A DNA stretch of 11,159 bases from Acholeplasmatales bacterium (lineage in GTDB: Bacteria; Bacillota_I; Bacilli_A; Acholeplasmatales; Anaeroplasmataceae): positions 1 through 11,159 of the forward strand of contig JAFPIE010000184.1 of NCBI GenBank assembly GCA_017388605.1. Direction: 5' to 3'. Positions 8,847-11,159 of the stretch are shown here, piece by piece. The notes beneath the pieces are model-generated. The model searched no databases. It saw only the letters and a list, made by a program, of their open reading frames with translations, and was not told where the DNA came from. Positions within the stretch are counted from its first letter, which is position 1; every line of letters starts with the position of its first letter. A program made the position numbers and the translations under genes.

Positions 8847-8864
8847 GTGAAACAAAGTTTCAAA
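8840..8864. repeat. Nested dyad upstream of ruvA
   Basis: Outer arms TTTGAAA (8840-8846) and TTTCAAA (8858-8864) are exact inverted repeats 11 bases apart. Inside sits a second exact inverted repeat, TGAAAC (8848-8853) and GTTTCA (8857-8862), around AAA. The dyad covers the -35 region of the candidate ruvA promoter and could be an operator. It lacks a following T-run and so is not a terminator. Confidence 0.5.
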
Positions 8865-8869
8865 CATTG

Positions 8870-8892
8870 AAAAAAAAGGGGATTTTCCCCTA
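8870..8892 (-). terminator. Rho-independent terminator of the methyltransferase gene
   Basis: In minus-strand RNA, AGGGGA and UCCCCU pair around AAA, and the stem runs straight into a tract of eight U in all (8877-8870 on the map), the first of which closes the stem. The A and G of the TAG stop codon form the start of the stem, so coding region and terminator touch, as at tgt. Confidence 0.88.
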
Positions 8893-9474
8893 ATTTAAAT
8901 CGAATACATAGAACCCATCTAAAACCTGTACCTTCATATCTATCCTTAAGGCTAAAATCTCCATGGTTTTATCATCTACAAAGGATACATGGGTAGTATC
9001 TCTTATATACCACCAGGTATCAAGTGGGTATTTTTTCTTCTTTGTCATAATGATAATTCTACCATTTGGATTTAAGTTATTTTTTAATTCAAGCATCAAA
9101 TTATAGATATCTAAAATATGCTCAAATACTTCTATCAAAATAATGGTATCAAAATGCATTTGTGGCATTTTTGGATGATAATACAAATCATAATAATAGC
9201 ATGGAAAATCATGATTGATTAAATCCGCTAAGGCATGTATTTTACCACATCCAAAATCTAAGGATACACCCTTAATATATGGTTTAATTTTAAGGTAAAC
9301 ATTCTCCATATATTTTAAATATCCATCATCACAGATATGTAAATCATATCTTTCCTTTTCTTCTTTAGAAGAAAGAATATTTATTTTTCTTAAATAGCCA
9401 CAAGAATTACAGCTTAAAAACTCATCCTTATGGATTGTAATTTTTGTGAATTCATTACCGCAAAAACATTTCAT
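8890..9474 (-). CDS. Zinc-ribbon class I SAM-dependent methyltransferase, substrate unknown
   Basis: A 194-residue protein. Residues 1-30 hold a small zinc-ribbon-like motif, CFC (Cys3, Cys5) and CNSC (Cys22, Cys25). Residues about 68-150 are a class I methyltransferase core: VSLDFGCGK at 70-78 (SAM-binding motif I), FDTIILIEVFEHILD at 108-122 (motif IV and following helix) and LNPNGRIIIMT at 134-144. DTTHVSFVDDKTMEIL at 159-174 resembles the THxxFF segment of Methyltransf_23-type enzymes. Such ribbon-methyltransferase proteins act on varied small molecules or sugars, so the substrate cannot be assigned. The start at 9474 keeps the ribbon complete but has a modest ribosome site (AAAGGA, 11 bases off). 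It is a single-gene unit with its own promoter and terminator, divergent from the coiled-coil gene. Confidence 0.8.
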   Translation of the reverse strand: MKCFCGNEFTKITIHKDEFLSCNSCGYLRKINILSSKEEKERYDLHICDDGYLKYMENVYLKIKPYIKGVSLDFGCGKIHALADLINHDFPCYYYDLYYHPKMPQMHFDTIILIEVFEHILDIYNLMLELKNNLNPNGRIIIMTKKKKYPLDTWWYIRDTTHVSFVDDKTMEILALRIDMKVQVLDGFYVFDLN

Positions 9475-9494
9475 TTTTTAACAATTCCTTTGTC

Positions 9495-9510
9495 TTTACT
9501 ATTAAGTAAA
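9495..9510. repeat. Small inverted repeat in the divergent promoter
   Basis: TTTACT (9495-9500) and AGTAAA (9505-9510) are exact inverted repeats around ATTA. The left arm is the -35 box proposed for the plus-strand gene, and the right arm lies at the expected start of the minus-strand transcript, so a protein bound here could affect both. It is short and AT-rich, so chance is a real alternative. Confidence 0.35.
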
Positions 9511-9523
9511 AAAATTATATAAT
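9495..9523 (+). promoter_or_regulatory. Promoter of the coiled-coil gene
   Basis: TTTACT (9495-9500) and TATAAT (9518-9523) are 17 bases apart, giving a start near 9530 and a leader of about 28 bases with a full GAGGAGG ribosome site at 9544-9550, seven bases before the ATG. Confidence 0.68.
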
Positions 9524-9542
9524 AATTTTGATAACTTTGCAA
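9514..9542 (-). promoter_or_regulatory. Promoter of the methyltransferase gene
   Basis: On the minus strand TTGCAA (9542-9537) and TATAAT (9519-9514) are 17 bases apart, giving a start near 9507 and a leader of about 33 bases. The -10 box overlaps that of the plus-strand promoter by two bases within the palindrome ATTATATAAT (9514-9523). Confidence 0.65.
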
Positions 9543-9557
9543 TGAGGAGGTAATAAG

Positions 9558-11159
9558 ATGTCTACATATGATGAAACACTTGATGCTTTAAAAATAAAGC
9601 TACAAGATTATTTCAAAAAAGCAGAAACACAAGATTCACAAGAACCTTTGTCTTTTTCTTTATTAAATAATCTTAGACAGGCTGTAGATACATATATCAA
9701 GCAAATGAATAGCATCTGTAGCAAGCTTAAGCCTCTTAAGCAAGAATATGCCAATCTCCTTAAGGAATTATCTAACGTTTATAACGAAAAGGAAAAAATG
9801 CTTGAGGAAAAGCTAAAGGTAGATACTTCTACTATCATTTCTAAGTATGAAGAAAAATGTAATGCATTAAAGGATGAGATTAAAGAAAAGGAAAGAGAAA
9901 TCCACTTTGAAGAAAACAATATCTTAATGGATATTGAATTCTTTGTTATGGCTAGTGACCAAAACAAGGAAATGTTTGAAGCGGAATATAATGAAAATGT
10001 AAGTAGATTTAATTACCAAATTCAAATTGCATCGGATTCCTATTCTGAAAATACAATCAGGTTCAATAATCAGCTAGAAAAGGAATTAGAAAAAATCGAA
10101 AGCAAATATAAAGCCTCCTTAGTAGATTATGATAAAGATACCGAGCGTATTATCGCTCATTATCAAAAAAATGTAGATGAATTAAATGAGATTCTTGCAA
10201 AAAAGATTGATGAATTCAATAAATATCAAGCCCAGATTCGTCAAAAAAAGGTTAAGGAATCTATGGAATTTAACGATAAGATTCGTGCCCTTGTTTCTAT
10301 TAGAAACGAAAAGAATCAAAGTGCTAGAAATGAATACATCAAAAAGCAAGTTGAGGCACAGGAGACTAATGAATCTAAGCGTCAGGAATACCAAACGGAA
10401 TCTCAAAAGATTTCTAAGGAATTCGTCTTAAACATGACCGCACTCGATGATAGAATTTCCGAGCTAAAGAAGGATTATAATGCTACATTAGATCAAGAAA
10501 AAAGAGCATTAGAATATCGTTTACTTGAATTAAAAAAGGAAGAGGAAAAGCTATTAGCGGAGCTTTATGCTACTCCTTCTTTCAAGAAAGAATCCAAAAA
10601 GATTAAATCAGAGTATTATGGATATCAGGAGTTAGAAAGAAAGAATACCAATAAGACTCTTTCTCATCTAGAGAAGGCATATCTTGCTGATAGTGAAAAG
10701 ACAAATTATCAAAAGAAGCTATTAGACCTAGACCGTACCTTCAATATGAAATATATCGTAGAAAATGAAACCTATGATAATAAGAAATTCCAGGAGATCA
10801 ATAATAAGTTTGAAATTGACATGAACCATTCCATTCAGGTCAATGACCTTGATTACAATAGAGAGGCAAATAAGCTTAGAAGTGAAAACAATCTTAAAAC
10901 CTTAAAGGAGGAAAGAGATTTTGATGAGGCAGATGCATTACATCAAATTGAAACAGAAAAGCTAATTTGTCAAATTAAATCTATTAAATATGAGATTGGA
11001 TCATTCGAGGAAATCAAAAAGCTATTACATAAATTTGAAAGTGATAAATTCAATACAACCATCAATTTCAAAACAGTAAATAATGTCTTAGAAATTGAAA
11101 AATGTAAGGTTTTAGATACCCTAAATAAGTCAATGTACAATTTGAATGTAAAAAGCTCA
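9558..11159 (+). CDS. Large coiled-coil protein of unknown function (3' end beyond window)
   Basis: From the ATG at 9558, with GAGGAGG seven bases upstream, the frame reads 534 codons without a stop to the window edge, so the C-terminus is missing. It is the only plus-strand gene. I do not recognise the family. After a short N-terminal part (MSTYDETLDALKIKL, with prolines at 30 and 59) nearly everything looks like helical coiled coil. Only three prolines (30, 59, 340) and two glycines (355, 481) occur, I see no tryptophan, and Lys, Glu, Asn, Gln and Asp dominate, with clear heptad stretches such as ISELKKDY near 300-307 and EYRLLELKKEEEKLLAEL at 319-336. TPSFKKESKK around 339-348 may be a hinge. 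There is no signal peptide, membrane helix or nucleotide-binding motif, so a cytoplasmic structural or filament-forming role is possible (inference). An SMC-like ATPase is unlikely, since no Walker A is present near the N-terminus. Confidence 0.88.
   Translation, partial: MSTYDETLDALKIKLQDYFKKAETQDSQEPLSFSLLNNLRQAVDTYIKQMNSICSKLKPLKQEYANLLKELSNVYNEKEKMLEEKLKVDTSTIISKYEEKCNALKDEIKEKEREIHFEENNILMDIEFFVMASDQNKEMFEAEYNENVSRFNYQIQIASDSYSENTIRFNNQLEKELEKIESKYKASLVDYDKDTERIIAHYQKNVDELNEILAKKIDEFNKYQAQIRQKKVKESMEFNDKIRALVSIRNEKNQSARNEYIKKQVEAQETNESKRQEYQTESQKISKEFVLNMTALDDRISELKKDYNATLDQEKRALEYRLLELKKEEEKLLAELYATPSFKKESKKIKSEYYGYQELERKNTNKTLSHLEKAYLADSEKTNYQKKLLDLDRTFNMKYIVENETYDNKKFQEINNKFEIDMNHSIQVNDLDYNREANKLRSENNLKTLKEERDFDEADALHQIETEKLICQIKSIKYEIGSFEEIKKLLHKFESDKFNTTINFKTVNNVLEIEKCKVLDTLNKSMYNLNVKSS

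Noticed and set aside
9779..9967. A 62-codon minus-strand open frame rich in Ser and Phe
   Set aside because: It is the antisense image of the Glu/Lys-rich coiled-coil gene, whose codons give Phe and Ser on the reverse strand; it has no ribosome site.
10182..10431. Overlapping open frames on both strands inside the coiled-coil region
   Set aside because: Both sit in other frames of the 9558-11159 gene, which is open for 534 codons with a strong start; low-complexity AT-rich coding sequence often gives such frames.

Overview
The window looks like a chromosomal housekeeping segment from an AT-rich, low-GC Gram-positive bacterium (Bacillota). It could be a Bacilli, Erysipelotrichia or Mollicutes-related gut lineage, but I cannot name the genus. 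The evidence is the very AT-rich DNA, strong AGGAGG-type ribosome sites, TTGNNN-17-TATAAT promoters, an HPr with both His15 and Ser46, and the ruvA-ruvB-queA-tgt gene order. UGA acts as a stop at the end of ruvB, so the standard code fits better than the Mycoplasma code.

Layout, right to left, because all genes but one are on the minus strand. (a) 8890-9474 encodes a small zinc-ribbon methyltransferase, followed by a terminator at its stop codon. (b) 8800 down to 4532 is a tight five-gene unit, ruvA-ruvB-queA-ppiB-tgt, closed by a terminator touching the tgt stop. It combines Holliday-junction migration, the last two enzymes of queuosine tRNA modification known from bacteria that make preQ1, and a cytoplasmic cyclophilin. 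(c) 4417 down to 3768 is a two-gene unit with a good promoter and a possible CcpA (cre) site. It encodes a membrane-anchored EIIB-like protein lacking the phosphorylated cysteine, and HPr. (d) After an A/U-rich hairpin, 3694 down to 1 carries pepV, trmB, an S51-type peptidase, prephenate dehydratase and the start of pyrimidine-nucleoside phosphorylase, all overlapping or within 9 bases of each other.

The only plus-strand gene begins at 9558 and stays open to the window edge (534 codons without a stop). It encodes a nearly proline- and glycine-free coiled-coil protein that I do not recognise. It and the methyltransferase diverge from face-to-face promoters whose -10 boxes overlap in a ten-base palindrome.

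Most of the window is ordinary. The parts most worth a second look are the EIIB domain with Asp in place of its active Cys beside HPr, the large coiled-coil protein with its interlocked promoter, and the dyad over the ruvA promoter region. I see no mobile element, CRISPR array, tRNA or rRNA, and no stretch over 300 bases without a gene.
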